Below are positions 25,248 to 34,313 of a stretch of DNA of 41,713 nt, piece by piece. Each line of letters starts with the position of its first letter. Within the stretch, counting starts at the first letter, position 1. Under the pieces are notes generated by a model that worked only from the letters and a program-made list of their open reading frames with translations, did not search any database and was not told the DNA's origin. The position numbers and the translations under genes are program-made. Source of the stretch: Chryseobacterium sp. FH2 (GTDB lineage: Bacteria > Bacteroidota > Bacteroidia > Flavobacteriales > Weeksellaceae); the NCBI RefSeq assembly GCF_001045455.1, contig NZ_LFNE01000017.1, positions 1-41,713 of the forward strand. Direction: 5' to 3'.

Positions 25248-27506
25248 TTAATCTCTATTTTTTACTAATATCCAGCCAGAATATTTTGTCTGAGTATTAT
25301 TTTTATCATCTTCGTTCCAAGTGATAGTGTACCAGTAAGTCCCTGTAAGGATTTTTTTACCGGAAGCAGTGCCGTCCCAAGTGAAGTTTCTCATTTTGTT
25401 GGCTTCATAAAGTTTGTTCCCGTATCTGTCATATACAATGAAGACAAGGTTCTTTTTGTAAGCCAAAGCTGAATAATCAATAAAATCATTCACATTGTCG
25501 CCATTTGGAGTGATTGCATTAATAAGATTTGGAACGGTGATTTGTACATGTACCGGCTCACAGTTGTAGAAATCTTTCACAAATATTTTTACTTCACCTC
25601 TTGGAAGACCTGAAAATACATTAGAATCCTGCCAGTTGATACCATCTAAAGAATATTTGTAAGGTGGAGTTCCTCCATTTACATTTATTGAGATTGTATT
25701 GTTTGTAATATCAATACTTGAGATTGTGGGTTCTGCTGCAGGAATAACTTTCACAGTCTGTAACGTATAGCAGTTTCCTGTTTTCAGTTTTACCCAATAC
25801 ATTCCGACAGGAACACCTTGAATAGAAGAAGTTGTAGCTCCTGTATTCCACTCATATCCATCGAAGCCGGGCCCTGCATCTAAATTTGTTCTGGCATCAA
25901 TACAAATAATTTTGTCCTTTAAAATAGATGATTTTACAGGAGGTAAAACTACCAGGTTAATTTTAGCAATCATATAGCAGCCATTTTCATCAGTAACCTT
26001 TACATAAGCTGCACCACTTGTAGAAATGTAAGCATTTGGATTTATTATTTCGTTGGTTCCGCTAATGGCATTTGCTGCGGTTGTGTAATATTTTTTTGAA
26101 ATTCCTGTTTGAGCAGTTACATTGGCTGTGGACAAATCAAAAGAAGCAGAAGTGATATTTGTATCAATGAAACAAGATTGTAAAGTTGCTTCTTGTACAA
26201 TGATCGGATTATAGAAACTTAAAGTAATCTCAGCAGTATCCATACATCCTTGAGGTGTTGTTACTTTTACATAAACTTTTCCCGGGATTGAAACGTATGC
26301 ATTGGTATTTACTATTTCATTAGTTCCAGCATTAAGATCTGCCAGATTTTTATAATATTTTTTGACAGCTCCTAAAACATTCGTAACCGCAGCTGAATTA
26401 AGGTTAAAAGTCCCAGTTCCTGCATTGTTATTATTACATGCTTTTAATGTTACATCATCTGCATTCAGTGGTGAGAGTGTTAAAACAATCTTTCCGTCCG
26501 GATTGTCACAAAGAACACCTGCGTTGTCTTTTACAACAACATTTACTGTAGTATTTGAGGTAAACTGATAATTGGCAGGAGTCGTAATCGGAACTCCAGT
26601 TGAGGTAAAATATGAAAATGTATAGTTTGCTGTATTGCTCACAAACTGGTTATTGTAGGAAGTTAAATTTACCGTTCCGCTGTTTGTAGAAGGGTTAGGA
26701 CAAGTAGATACAGGAATTGAAGATTGTAAAATCTGAACTTTATCGGTATAAATTTTCACATTTTTGATAGAGCTTCTCACGGAAGCCGCCCCGGTAGAGC
26801 CTGAAAAACCAAAGTATCCCGTAGTCATTGTGGCAGCCGCTCCCTGGGGTGCAAATGATTGAGAAACAATTGTATTTCCTTCGATTTTTAAAGTAATAAT
26901 CCAGTTTGCGGGAGTTGCGGGATCTACCTCACCAGTAACCTCCACATGTTTGTAAGTAGCTCCTATAAAAGGTTGTGTAGAAGTAAGGTCAGCTGAATGA
27001 AACGAGCTTCCGGCAGTATTATAATATTCAATATTATTGTTATCGGTCGTGTTTTGTACCACGCCATAGGCGAGGTGTACCTTATTCATCTGTCCTGCAG
27101 TAGTGTTATTATAAAGGTCAAAACCTATCATGAGACCGATTGCATTCTGAGGAATTCCTAATCCTGAACCAAGTTGACTCACAACCGGCGGATTTTGAAG
27201 ATACCAGAAAGCGAAACCGTCTCCTCTTCCTGACGATGTACCGTTTCCGTCAAGCCTAAAATCAAATTCGATGCGCCATTTGTCACAATATTTTAGATTG
27301 ATTGGGTCGTTTAGTTTGATTGCTCCGGATTTATTAGTTAAATCATCGGTAATCATCACAAAGTCTCCATTTACAACTGTTGACGGGACAACAGTCCATC
27401 CGGTCGTGTTCACAGGATTTCCTGTGAGTTGGTAAGTTTGAGATGAAAATCTCCCGGAAAAGCAAAGTGAAATGAAGAAAAAATAAAGCAGTAAATTTCT
27501 ATTCAT
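25248..27506 (-). CDS. T9SS type B surface protein with L-type lectin domain (N-type A, C-type beta)
   Basis: 752 residues with a signal peptide (ending GRFSSQ). Its N-terminal lectin-like domain is a close relative of that in 22768-25023 (CDKWRIEFDFRLDGNG, GRGDGFAFWYLQNPP, GLMIGFDLYNN, FAPQGAAATMTTGYFGFSG). The middle has three Cys-containing Ig/PKD-like modules. From about residue 440 it matches instead the 29990-32062 protein: LPPVKSSILKDKIIC, VPVGMYWVKLKTGNCYT, GTPPYKYSLDGINWQDSNVF, AYKKNLVFIVYDRYGNKLYE. It ends in a type B sorting domain (ITPNGDNVNDFIDYSAL ... GWILVKNRD). Likely a surface-exposed or secreted adhesin exported by T9SS. Single-gene unit with a strong terminator. Confidence 0.88.
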   Translation of the reverse strand: MNRNLLLYFFFISLCFSGRFSSQTYQLTGNPVNTTGWTVVPSTVVNGDFVMITDDLTNKSGAIKLNDPINLKYCDKWRIEFDFRLDGNGTSSGRGDGFAFWYLQNPPVVSQLGSGLGIPQNAIGLMIGFDLYNNTTAGQMNKVHLAYGVVQNTTDNNNIEYYNTAGSSFHSADLTSTQPFIGATYKHVEVTGEVDPATPANWIITLKIEGNTIVSQSFAPQGAAATMTTGYFGFSGSTGAASVRSSIKNVKIYTDKVQILQSSIPVSTCPNPSTNSGTVNLTSYNNQFVSNTANYTFSYFTSTGVPITTPANYQFTSNTTVNVVVKDNAGVLCDNPDGKIVLTLSPLNADDVTLKACNNNNAGTGTFNLNSAAVTNVLGAVKKYYKNLADLNAGTNEIVNTNAYVSIPGKVYVKVTTPQGCMDTAEITLSFYNPIIVQEATLQSCFIDTNITSASFDLSTANVTAQTGISKKYYTTAANAISGTNEIINPNAYISTSGAAYVKVTDENGCYMIAKINLVVLPPVKSSILKDKIICIDARTNLDAGPGFDGYEWNTGATTSSIQGVPVGMYWVKLKTGNCYTLQTVKVIPAAEPTISSIDITNNTISINVNGGTPPYKYSLDGINWQDSNVFSGLPRGEVKIFVKDFYNCEPVHVQITVPNLINAITPNGDNVNDFIDYSALAYKKNLVFIVYDRYGNKLYEANKMRNFTWDGTASGKKILTGTYWYTITWNEDDKNNTQTKYSGWILVKNRD

Positions 27507-27683
27507 TTAATATATCACATTAATTAGACATGTAAAGATATTGATTTTCTTGAAATAAATATATATTTAATGTTAATTTTCTAAAAATAAAGATATATTT
27601 GATAATGATTATTAATTTACATGATGAAATATTAAAAGGGTGTAATTTGAAATTATTCTAAATTAATATTAAATACAGTGAAT

Positions 27684-28160
27684 TTAAAAAAGAGAATTGT
27701 TTTCGAGGTTTTCAAAATAAGTGTCGATTTCCAAATTGGCAGATGCGGCGGCAGCGACAGCAAGTTTATCACAAAGTTCGTTCTCAAAATGTCCTGCATG
27801 TCCTTTTATCCAATGCATTTTAGGCTTGTGGACATTATACAGAACGATAAATTTTTGCCACAAATCTGGATTTTTCACATTTTTCCACCCTCTTTTTATC
27901 CAGCCTGCAATCCAGTTTTGATTGATAGCATCAGCAACGTACTTACTGTCAGTATAGATATGAATATCGTTTTCCGTAGATTTTAATTTTTCCAAAGCGG
28001 TAATCACGGCCAATAGTTCCATCCTGTTATTGGTGGTTTTTCGGAAACCCTTGGAAAAAGTTTTTTGGTAATTTTTTTCAGGAACGCGCATGAGAATTCC
28101 ATATCCTCCTTTTCCGGGATTTCCGCTGCAAGCTCCGTCTGTGTATATTTCGATTTTCAA
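27684..28160 (-). CDS. rnhA: Ribonuclease HI
   Basis: 158 residues. The catalytic set is complete: Asp8 in YTDGACSGNPGKGGYG, Glu48 in NNRMELLAV, Asp71 in IYTDSKYV and Asp131 in NELCDKLA, with His121 in the KGHAGH loop. It cleaves the RNA strand of RNA-DNA hybrids. The start is TTG: the motif begins only five residues in, no ATG lies upstream, and an in-frame TAA stands two codons before the TTG, so no other start is possible. It lies between T9SS genes and dnaB; 105 bp separate it from dnaB. Confidence 0.95.
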   Translation of the reverse strand: MKIEIYTDGACSGNPGKGGYGILMRVPEKNYQKTFSKGFRKTTNNRMELLAVITALEKLKSTENDIHIYTDSKYVADAINQNWIAGWIKRGWKNVKNPDLWQKFIVLYNVHKPKMHWIKGHAGHFENELCDKLAVAAAASANLEIDTYFENLENNSLF

Positions 28161-28265
28161 ATTTTAGATTATAAAAAATTCTTAAAAACTCATTTCAGAT
28201 TTAGTTTAAAACTACTAAAAAATACAAGTTTTTAAGAATAGTAAGGTTTATTTTTAAATTAAATT

Positions 28266-29852
28266 TTAAAATGGAAAATCATCTTCATCGTCAAAATCAT
28301 TCATTGAAGAACCGGAAAGTTTAGAACTGTCAGGTAAGTCAAATGCTGCGCCTGGTTGAATAGTCGTTTTAATTTTATCAAAGCCACTCGGTTCAGCAGG
28401 ACCAAAATTTGACGGGAATCCATCCATACCTCCTGTTGCTGCTTCAATATCACCAAATTTCGCAAAATGCTTCAGGAAGGAAAGCCTTACATCTGCTGTT
28501 GCTCCGTTTCTGTGTTTTGCGATGATCAATTCGGCCTGGTTTTCCGTTGAGGTTTCCTGTCCTTCTTCATCATTATCCCAAACACTAATTTTATAATATT
28601 CAGGTCTGAAAATAAATGATACAATGTCGGCATCCTGCTCAATAGCTCCGGATTCTCTCAAGTCAGAAAGCTGAGGTCTTTTTCCGGGACGGGTTTCCAC
28701 GCTACGCGAAAGCTGAGAAAGTGCAATTACCGGAACATTTAATTCTTTTGCGATGGCTTTTAATGAACGGGAAATCATAGAGATTTCCTGTTCACGGTTT
28801 CCGGCTCCTTTTCCGCCACCTCCGGCTGTCATCAGCTGAAGATAATCGACCATGATAAGTCTTACGCCGTGCTGCATTACCAGTCTTCGGCATTTTGCAC
28901 GGAAGTCGAAAATAGAAAGGGAAGGAGTTTCGTCAATAAATAAAGGGGCATTTTCCAGCTCTGATACATTTGAGAATAGTCTTTGCCATTCATCATCATC
29001 CAGAGTCCCTTTTCTTAATTTTTCAGATGAAATTCTTGTTTCAGAAGCGATCATCCTGGTGATCAACTGTACAGATGCCATTTCCAGCGAGAATAATACC
29101 ATCGGAATTTTGTGACCTACTGCAATATTTCTTGCCATCGAAAGAAGGAACGCGGTTTTACCCATCGCCGGACGTGCTGCGATGATGATAAGATCAGAAT
29201 TTTGCCAGCCGCCGGTTTCCTTATCTACATCTCTGAATCCTGAAGGGACTCCGGAAAGTCCTTCTTTGTCTTTTAAAGATTTGATGGTTTCGATAGCTTG
29301 TTTTACCAATGAATTTGCAGTGTCAAATCCTTTTTTGATGGTTCCGTTTGTAATTTCAAAAAATGATTGTTCAGCTTTATCTAAAAGTTCGAAAACATCT
29401 GTTGATTCTTTATATGAAGCATCAATTACGTTTGCTGAAACATTGATTAAGCTTCTTAAAATATATTTTTCAAGGATAACACGAACGTGATATTCAATGT
29501 GAGCAGAAGAGCTGACCCCCATTGTAAGATCAATGATATAATGATCTCCACCTGCCTGATTCAGTTTTTCTTCCTTCTTTAAATCCTGAATAATAGTCAT
29601 CAAATCGACCGGCTGGTTGCCTTCATATAACTTCAAAATGGTAGCAAATATTACCTGATGTCTCGGATCGTAAAAAACTTCCGGTGTAAGTAAGTCGATA
29701 GAATAATCAAGCCCTTTTTTGTCAATCAAAAAAGTACCAATAACCAACCTTTCGAAATCTAATGCATTTGGAGGCATTTTCCCATCAGCAATTGACAGCT
29801 CTTTCGCAAAGTTTCCGTTTGTAAGAGATGATAATGTTTCTTTCTGCGCCAT
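28266..29852 (-). CDS. dnaB: Replicative DNA helicase
   Basis: 528 residues. An N-terminal DnaB domain (PNALDFERLVIGTFL, about 28-130), a linker, then the RecA-like domain with Walker A ARPAMGKTAF (about 226-235), FSLEMA, Walker B LIMVDYLQLM and SQLSRSVETRPGKRPQLSDL. This is the ring helicase that unwinds DNA at the replication fork. The C-terminal 50 residues are low-complexity and end in DFDDEDDFPF, resembling the acidic tip of SSB. Own promoter 7 nt before the ATG. There is no intein. Confidence 0.97.
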   Translation of the reverse strand: MAQKETLSSLTNGNFAKELSIADGKMPPNALDFERLVIGTFLIDKKGLDYSIDLLTPEVFYDPRHQVIFATILKLYEGNQPVDLMTIIQDLKKEEKLNQAGGDHYIIDLTMGVSSSAHIEYHVRVILEKYILRSLINVSANVIDASYKESTDVFELLDKAEQSFFEITNGTIKKGFDTANSLVKQAIETIKSLKDKEGLSGVPSGFRDVDKETGGWQNSDLIIIAARPAMGKTAFLLSMARNIAVGHKIPMVLFSLEMASVQLITRMIASETRISSEKLRKGTLDDDEWQRLFSNVSELENAPLFIDETPSLSIFDFRAKCRRLVMQHGVRLIMVDYLQLMTAGGGGKGAGNREQEISMISRSLKAIAKELNVPVIALSQLSRSVETRPGKRPQLSDLRESGAIEQDADIVSFIFRPEYYKISVWDNDEEGQETSTENQAELIIAKHRNGATADVRLSFLKHFAKFGDIEAATGGMDGFPSNFGPAEPSGFDKIKTTIQPGAAFDLPDSSKLSGSSMNDFDDEDDFPF

Positions 29853-29859
29853 GATTTTG

Positions 29860-29867
29860 CAAAGATA
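29860..29867 (-). promoter_or_regulatory. -7 box of dnaB
   Basis: Minus strand TATCTTTG matches TAnnTTTG, 7 nt before the dnaB ATG at 29852. Confidence 0.55.
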
Positions 29868-29939
29868 GTTTTTTTGGAAAATGATTTACTAACAAATTAT
29901 TCGCAATTGTCTTAAAGTTCTAATATATTAGTGACAAAA

Positions 29940-29965
29940 AAATCACCCCAAAAATGAGGTGATTT
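29940..29965 (-). terminator. Terminator of the 29990-32062 gene
   Basis: Stem aaatcacc/ggtgattt with a 10-nt loop and a T run on the minus strand, 24 bp after the stop. Confidence 0.8.
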
Positions 29966-29989
29966 CATTTAAATATTTTTAAAAAAATA

Positions 29990-32062
29990 TTAGTCTTTAT
30001 TTTTTACCAATATCCATCCGCTATATTTTGTTTGGGTATTGTTTTTGTCATTTTCGTTCCAGGAAATTGTATACCAATATGTACCTGTAACGATTTTCTT
30101 ACCTGAAGCAGTTCCGTCCCAAGAGAAGTTTCTCATTTTGTCAGCTTCATAAAGTTTGTTTCCGTATCTGTCATATACTATGAAGACAAGGTTCTTTTTA
30201 TAAGCTAAAGCCGAGTAATCTACTACATCATTCACATTATCTCCGTTTGGAGTAATTGCATTTACTAAATTTGGAACTGTTACCTGTACATCGACAGGAT
30301 TACAGTCATAAGAGTCTTTTACAAATACTTTGTTTTCACCTCTCGGAAGACCTGAAAATACATTAGAATCCTGCCAGTTGATACCATCTAAAGAGTATTT
30401 GTAAGGTGGAGTACCACCGTTCACGTTTACTGTTATCGTGTTGTTTGAAATATCTAAGCTAGAAATTACAGGCTGCTGAGATGAATAAACTTTTACGAAT
30501 TGTCTAGTGTAACATTTTCCTGTTTTTAAAATCACCCAATAGGAACCTACCGGAACGTGACTGATAGATTGAGTCGTAGCGCCTGTGCTCCATTCGTACC
30601 CATCAAAACCTGCTCCTGCATCTAATGTTGTGGTATCTTCAATACAAATAGTCTGATCTTTCAATACTGTAGATTTTACCGGAGGTAAAACAAGAAGATT
30701 GATTTTAGCAATAGCGAAACATCCTTCTGTACTGAAAACTTTTACATAAACAGTGCCTGTTGTAGTGATATAATTGTTTGGATTAATAATTTCATTAGTT
30801 CCGTTGTTTGCATTGGTAAGTGTAGTATAAAACTTTTTAGTAGCGCCTGGAACGGATGTAACATCTGCGGATGTTAAATCAAAAGAAGCCGTTGTAATAT
30901 TTGATTCAATATAACAAGATTCTAGGCTTGCATCTTTTACAATTACAAGCGGGTGAAATTTCAGGGTAATTTCGGCATCATCAGAACATCCGTCAGATGT
31001 CGTAGTTCTTACATATACTTTTTTCTCTGCGGAAACATAGGTTGCAGGTGTCAGAATTTCGTTTGTTCCGGCATTCATATCATTGAATGTAGGATAATAT
31101 TTTTTGATAATATTAGTACCTGAATAAACCGGTGCAGATGTTAAATCAAATGTACCTGTTCCTACATTGTTATTGTTACATGCGTAAATTGTAGCATCCT
31201 GAGCAACAATATTTCCTTCCCTGAATTTGAAGTTCCCTGTCTGGAAACATCCGTTGATAGGATTGTCAGGATTATTTGGATCGGTATATTTTAGTCTATA
31301 GTAGTAAGTGTCTGTTGCGTTTACCATTATTGGTGCTGTAATCGGAGCATTTCCTGTGATAGCATCATTAGTGGTTAAATGATAAGTAATCGTAAAATTC
31401 GGGTTGCCATTAATGATCCCGGCAGATAAAGTGCTGAAATCAAACATAGTTGGCAATGAACATTTCATAATCTCATTTGGAGAGGTTGGAGTAGGGCCTG
31501 CTACGCCAGGTGGAACAAATGGATTGGGAGTCAATGCGGGATCATTAAATGCAGATGTTAAAGTAGCTGTTCCTCCCCAAGTTAAAGAAAAACCATAGGG
31601 GTTACTTGGGATATAGTTATCTATAAGAAGATAGTATTTTTCTCCTGCAACAACAGTTAGAGGTGCCTCCCACTGAGATCCGGTTATTGTAGAGCTTAAT
31701 CCTGTTGGCCCACTTGTACCAGAGAAATTACATCTGATTGCATTACCAAAATCCCACGTAGTACAATCAATATTCGGTCCGTATACCGCAAAATCATAAT
31801 CGTAATGCAGTACACCAGGAACTGTATACGGAGTTATGGTAAACTCAATTGTTCCGGAAGTTGCCGCAGTAAATACATACCAAACGGAATAATGCTCCAC
31901 ATCTAAACAACTGGCAGAAGTTGCCTCCTGAATTGTGCCTGAGCTATTTGGATTATAAGAAATATTAGAATTGCCGCAAACCGGAATTGCCGTAATACAA
32001 TCCGATTGCGAGAAAAATAATTGCGAAATAAATAAAATAAAAAGCAGTAGTGATTTTTTCAT
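29990..32062 (-). CDS. T9SS type B surface protein (N-type B, C-type beta)
   Basis: 690 residues with a signal peptide (ending LFFSQ). Residues about 19-175 form a beta-sandwich of pre-peptidase/CUB-like look: DCITAIPVCGN, SVWYVFTAATSGTIEFTITP, YDYDFAVYGPNIDC, GEKYYLLIDN. This differs from the lectin domain of its two downstream relatives but matches 32178-34280. Then come Cys-containing Ig/PKD-like modules, LDAGAGFDGYEWSTGATTQS, a SprB-like repeat and a type B sorting domain (ITPNGDNVNDVVDYSAL, VYDRYGNKLYEADKMRNFSW, GWILVKNKD). The C-terminal half is nearly the same as that of 25248-27506. It is exported by T9SS; a role in adhesion or gliding is possible but unproven. Confidence 0.88.
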   Translation of the reverse strand: MKKSLLLFILFISQLFFSQSDCITAIPVCGNSNISYNPNSSGTIQEATSASCLDVEHYSVWYVFTAATSGTIEFTITPYTVPGVLHYDYDFAVYGPNIDCTTWDFGNAIRCNFSGTSGPTGLSSTITGSQWEAPLTVVAGEKYYLLIDNYIPSNPYGFSLTWGGTATLTSAFNDPALTPNPFVPPGVAGPTPTSPNEIMKCSLPTMFDFSTLSAGIINGNPNFTITYHLTTNDAITGNAPITAPIMVNATDTYYYRLKYTDPNNPDNPINGCFQTGNFKFREGNIVAQDATIYACNNNNVGTGTFDLTSAPVYSGTNIIKKYYPTFNDMNAGTNEILTPATYVSAEKKVYVRTTTSDGCSDDAEITLKFHPLVIVKDASLESCYIESNITTASFDLTSADVTSVPGATKKFYTTLTNANNGTNEIINPNNYITTTGTVYVKVFSTEGCFAIAKINLLVLPPVKSTVLKDQTICIEDTTTLDAGAGFDGYEWSTGATTQSISHVPVGSYWVILKTGKCYTRQFVKVYSSQQPVISSLDISNNTITVNVNGGTPPYKYSLDGINWQDSNVFSGLPRGENKVFVKDSYDCNPVDVQVTVPNLVNAITPNGDNVNDVVDYSALAYKKNLVFIVYDRYGNKLYEADKMRNFSWDGTASGKKIVTGTYWYTISWNENDKNNTQTKYSGWILVKNKD

Positions 32063-32082
32063 TTTAAATGAATTTAATATAA

Positions 32083-32090
32083 CAAAAGTA
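32083..32090 (-). promoter_or_regulatory. -7 box of the 29990-32062 gene
   Basis: Minus strand TACTTTTG matches TAnnTTTG, 20 nt before the ATG at 32062. Confidence 0.5.
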
Positions 32091-32124
32091 GCGAAAATAA
32101 TGACAAAATGTTAAATATAATGAT

Positions 32125-32172
32125 TCATACGTGAAAAAAACCGCCCTCAAAGGCGGTTTTTTTCACGTATGA
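32125..32172 (-). terminator. Very long perfect hairpin after the 32178-34280 gene
   Basis: A 21-bp perfect stem (arms 32125-32145 and 32152-32172) with loop ctcaaa. The core is ccgcc/ggcgg flanked by A7/T7, which gives a U-run in both directions. It lies 5 bp beyond the stop. Confidence 0.9.
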
Positions 32173-32177
32173 TAATG

Positions 32178-34280
32178 TTATTCTCTGTTCTTAACCATTA
32201 CCCATCCTGAAAACTTGAAAGCAGTATTTTTTTTGTTGTTTTCATTCCAGGTTACAGAATACCAGTAAGTTCCTGTAGGTACTTTTTTACCTCCAATAGT
32301 TCCGTCCCACTTGTATCCATTCATTTTGTCAGCCTGGTGGATTTTTGTTCCATATCTGTCGAAAATGCTTAATACTAAGTTTTGTTTACCAGCTAAGGCT
32401 GAATAATCAATGATATCATTTACCCCGTCTCCATTTGGAGTAATAACGTTGACTAAGTTTGGAACCACAATAGTAACTTCAATAGGGTCACAGTCATAGG
32501 CATCTTTTACATACACTGTGTGATTTCCTCTCGATATATTTTGGAAAACATTAGAGTCTTGCCAATTTACGTTATCCAATGAATAGTTGTAAGGAGGAGT
32601 TCCGCCAATTACATTTACTGTTACAGTGTTTGTAGCAATATCAATATTTGAAATAACAGGTTGTTCTGCAGGATACACTTTCACGGTTTGTAATGCAACG
32701 CAGTCTCCTGTTTTTAACTTTACCCAATAAGTGCCTACACCTACATCAGTAATCGTTTGTGTAGTTGCTCCTGTGCTCCATTCGTATCCGTTGAATCCTG
32801 GACCCGCATCCAATGTTGTTTTATCTTCCATACAGATGATTTTATCTTTCAGTACTGAAGAATAAACCGGTGGAATAACAACCAGGGTAACTTTTGCCAC
32901 AGCATAACAGCCTTGAGCGTTTGTCACTTTTACATAAGCTACCCCGTTTGGAGCAATATATGCTGCCGGGGTTGCAATAGGATTGGTTCCGTTGACTGCA
33001 TCTGCCATTGATGGATAATATGTTTTTGTAACACCGGTTTGTCCGGTTACAAGGGCAGCTGTAAGGTTGAATACTGCTGTGGAAGGATTTGTTTCGATGA
33101 AACATGATCTTAAAATAGCATCATTATTTATTACAACTATTGGGTGGAATTTTAAAGTAATCTCTGCAATAGCCACACACCCATATTCATTCGTTGCTTT
33201 TACAAAAGCAGATCCTTCTGATGAAGTATAAGCATATGGAGTTGTAATCTCATTTGTTCCAGCATTTAAATCCGGCATTGAAGGGTAGTATTTTACCGTA
33301 AGGTTGGGAGTTAAACCCACATCTACAGATGTCAGGTCATAAAGTGCCGTCCCTGAATTATTGTTACTACATTCAGTAATTGAAGCAGGATTTAATGTAA
33401 AAGATCTGTCAATGAAGTTTATCGTTCCAAAGTCCCTACATTGGTTCAGGAAACTTGTAGGACTGTTCGGATCCACATAAGATATTGAATAATGGTATGT
33501 AGTTGCTACGTTTGCGGTAATAGGACCTGTGATAGGATTTACATCATCCATTGCATCAGTTGCGCTTCTGTAGTATTTAACAATAAAGTTGGGGTTTCCG
33601 TTAAGGATTTGTGACGTCCACATAGAGAAGTCATAAGTAAATGATGGACTACAAACGTTGATTTGACCATCTTGATCCGGACCTGCTCCTAAAAACGGAT
33701 TCGGTTGATAAATTTGTGCAGAATTATGGTCAAACGGAGTAAGTAAAGAAGCAGTTCCTCCAAAAGTTAGAGAGAAAGGTGCAATTGTAGTTGAAAAGTT
33801 ATTTAAAAGTAAATGATATACTTGTCCTGGAAGTACATCAATATATTTTACAAAACCATCACCGCCACCGTCTTCAGAAGTATCTGTAGCAGTCATATTA
33901 AGACCTGTCAGAGGTGGTGTAACTGATGAGAATAGTCCGGCATAAGAACATCTTAGCGGAGCTACGTTTAAGTTTGCACAATTATGGTTTGGCCCGTATA
34001 ATGCCCAGTCGTAGTCAATATTATTTGCACCGGCACCAGTAGGGGTAATTAGGAATGTTAATGTTCCTGCAGTTTGTATACTGAAGGTAAGCCAGATAGA
34101 ATTACTTTCTCCATAAAGACAAGAGCCTGTTGCGTGTTCTGATTCTGCAACAGTCCCTGTTCCTCCAGGTGTTAATGCAATATCGGCATCACTACATATT
34201 GGAATAGCTGTAATACAGTCTTGTTGAGCAAAGACCATTTGAGTTACAAAAAATAGAAAGACCAGTAGATATTTTTTCAT
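32178..34280 (-). CDS. T9SS type B surface protein (N-type B, C-type alpha)
   Basis: 700 residues with a signal peptide (ending MVFAQ). The N-terminal beta-sandwich (about 19-185: DCITAIPICSDAD, NSIWLTFSIQTAGTLTFLIT, YDWALYGPNHNC, VYHLLLNN) is the same type as in 29990-32062. From about residue 370 on, it is almost the same as 22768-25023: NDAILRSCFIETNPS, PAAYIAPNGVAYVKVTNAQG, SVLKDKIICMEDKTTLDAGP, VGVGTYWVKLKTGDCVALQT. The end is a type B sorting domain (ITPNGDGVNDIIDYSAL, IFDRYGTKIHQADK, GWVMVKNRE). It is 33 bp downstream of the small TPR-like gene and may be co-transcribed with it. Confidence 0.88.
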   Translation of the reverse strand: MKKYLLVFLFFVTQMVFAQQDCITAIPICSDADIALTPGGTGTVAESEHATGSCLYGESNSIWLTFSIQTAGTLTFLITPTGAGANNIDYDWALYGPNHNCANLNVAPLRCSYAGLFSSVTPPLTGLNMTATDTSEDGGGDGFVKYIDVLPGQVYHLLLNNFSTTIAPFSLTFGGTASLLTPFDHNSAQIYQPNPFLGAGPDQDGQINVCSPSFTYDFSMWTSQILNGNPNFIVKYYRSATDAMDDVNPITGPITANVATTYHYSISYVDPNSPTSFLNQCRDFGTINFIDRSFTLNPASITECSNNNSGTALYDLTSVDVGLTPNLTVKYYPSMPDLNAGTNEITTPYAYTSSEGSAFVKATNEYGCVAIAEITLKFHPIVVINNDAILRSCFIETNPSTAVFNLTAALVTGQTGVTKTYYPSMADAVNGTNPIATPAAYIAPNGVAYVKVTNAQGCYAVAKVTLVVIPPVYSSVLKDKIICMEDKTTLDAGPGFNGYEWSTGATTQTITDVGVGTYWVKLKTGDCVALQTVKVYPAEQPVISNIDIATNTVTVNVIGGTPPYNYSLDNVNWQDSNVFQNISRGNHTVYVKDAYDCDPIEVTIVVPNLVNVITPNGDGVNDIIDYSALAGKQNLVLSIFDRYGTKIHQADKMNGYKWDGTIGGKKVPTGTYWYSVTWNENNKKNTAFKFSGWVMVKNRE

Positions 34281-34313
34281 GTCGATCGATTTAAAATTTT
34301 CTTAATCCTAAGA

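Noticed and set aside
22768..34280. Repeated similar segments as a possible CRISPR or insertion element
   Set aside because: The repeats are protein-coding modules of about 85 codons within paralogous genes, without spacers, terminal inverted repeats or a transposase.
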